Assembly (NCBI GenBank): GCA_017938435.1
Contig: JAGBBO010000001.1
Span: 1-50,225 of the forward strand
Direction: 5' to 3'
Source of the DNA: Alphaproteobacteria bacterium
Lineage (GTDB): Bacteria > Pseudomonadota > Alphaproteobacteria > Rs-D84 > CACZYB01
DNA length: 50,225 nt
Shown here piece by piece: positions 50,100-50,225 of the stretch. The first letter of the stretch is position 1, and each line of letters starts with the position of its first letter. Made by a program: the position numbers and the translations under genes. The notes beneath the pieces were generated by a model. The model was not told where the DNA came from. It was given only the letters and a program-made list of their open reading frames with translations, and ran no database searches.

Positions 50100-50225
50100 T
50101 TATTTTTTAGCACCGTAGGTTAGTGTGAGGTGGGTGGAGTGCGGATCTATGTATTCTAATATACCTACGCTCTCTAATCCTTCTTCTCCTTTATAATATT
50201 CTACCTCTCTTATCTTGCCTTGACC
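50095..50225. repeat. 131-bp exact duplicate of 31639-31769, copy 2
   Basis: Identical base for base to 31639-31769 up to the window edge; divergence is only seen on the left side, inside the T run. Confidence 0.97.
50100..50225 (-). CDS. Second surface lipoprotein gene, 3' end only
   Basis: Only the last 41 codons and TAA (50100-50102) are in the window. They are identical in DNA to the end of the lipoprotein gene at 31644-33227 (ending DPHSTHLTLTYGAKK). It is therefore a family member or a recent duplicate; how far the identity runs cannot be seen. Same strand as the rfb operon, whose promoter follows 130 nt downstream. Confidence 0.8.
   Translation of the reverse strand, partial: GQGKIREVEYYKGEEGLESVGILEYIDPHSTHLTLTYGAKK

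Noticed and set aside
1-50225. tRNA or rRNA genes
   Set aside because: No GGTTCGAATCC-type T-arm with a cloverleaf, nor any conserved rRNA block, was found. CGAATCG words resemble part of a T-arm but have no matching acceptor or anticodon stems.

Overview
The window comes from an AT-rich alphaproteobacterium-like chromosome. The strongest evidence is the S10-spc-alpha ribosomal cluster with adk between secY and rpsM. Supporting evidence is a short LptE-type lipoprotein next to holA, an EnvZ-like kinase with the alphaproteobacterial N-terminal pattern, and an SspB of the alphaproteobacterial type. A phosphofructokinase with mixed ATP/PPi-type residues and a DHH-family pyrophosphatase fit a fermentative, host-associated lineage, but that lifestyle is inference. 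No rRNA, tRNA, transposase, phage gene or CRISPR array was seen. No gene-free stretch exceeds 300 bases; the longest gaps (33228-33497 and 28307-28555) hold promoters, terminators and inverted repeats.

Layout. 1-677: two minus-strand secreted Cys-rich proteins, one built of perfect 17-residue repeats and cut by the window edge. 879-1517: an alpha/beta hydrolase-like protein without its serine nucleophile. 1674-4655: a secreted protein of unknown function fused by overlap to an OmpR/EnvZ-type two-component system. 5192-8022: aroK-lptE-holA-rluB. 8139-10781: small orphan genes around pyrG. 10843-28306: one long minus-strand ribosomal block, rpsL-rpsG-fusA (without tuf), then rpsJ through rplQ, with an unexplained 63-residue membrane protein between rpoA and rplQ. 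28556-31593: a nucleosidase-like protein, small orphan genes with their own promoters and terminators, ybgC, ruvB and a frameshifted small gene. 31644-33227: a large surface lipoprotein. 33498-38600: pfkA, map, two coiled-coil proteins, ppaC, nusB and sspB. 38560-49904: a cation exchanger, then a surface-glycan operon (rfbA-rfbC-rfbD-rfbB, an LTA-synthase-like transferase, a three-domain GT4/GT2/ATP-grasp protein, ugd). 50100-50225: the 3' end of a second lipoprotein gene, identical to that at 31644.

How it works together. The 39765-49904 operon makes dTDP-L-rhamnose and UDP-glucuronate and encodes an assembly enzyme and a membrane phosphotransferase, so it probably builds a decorated surface polymer. 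It is flanked by two members of a lipoprotein family that share a 131-bp identical end, which suggests gene conversion or cassette exchange at the cell surface. The most unusual items are this duplicated lipoprotein end, the giant glycosyltransferase with an internal perfect 66-bp repeat, the long nested inverted repeat at 49983-50099, the Cys-rich repeat protein at the left edge, a possible -1 frameshift gene upstream of ruvB, and a strand-biased heptamer (CGAATCG) concentrated at 7.3-11.5 kb.
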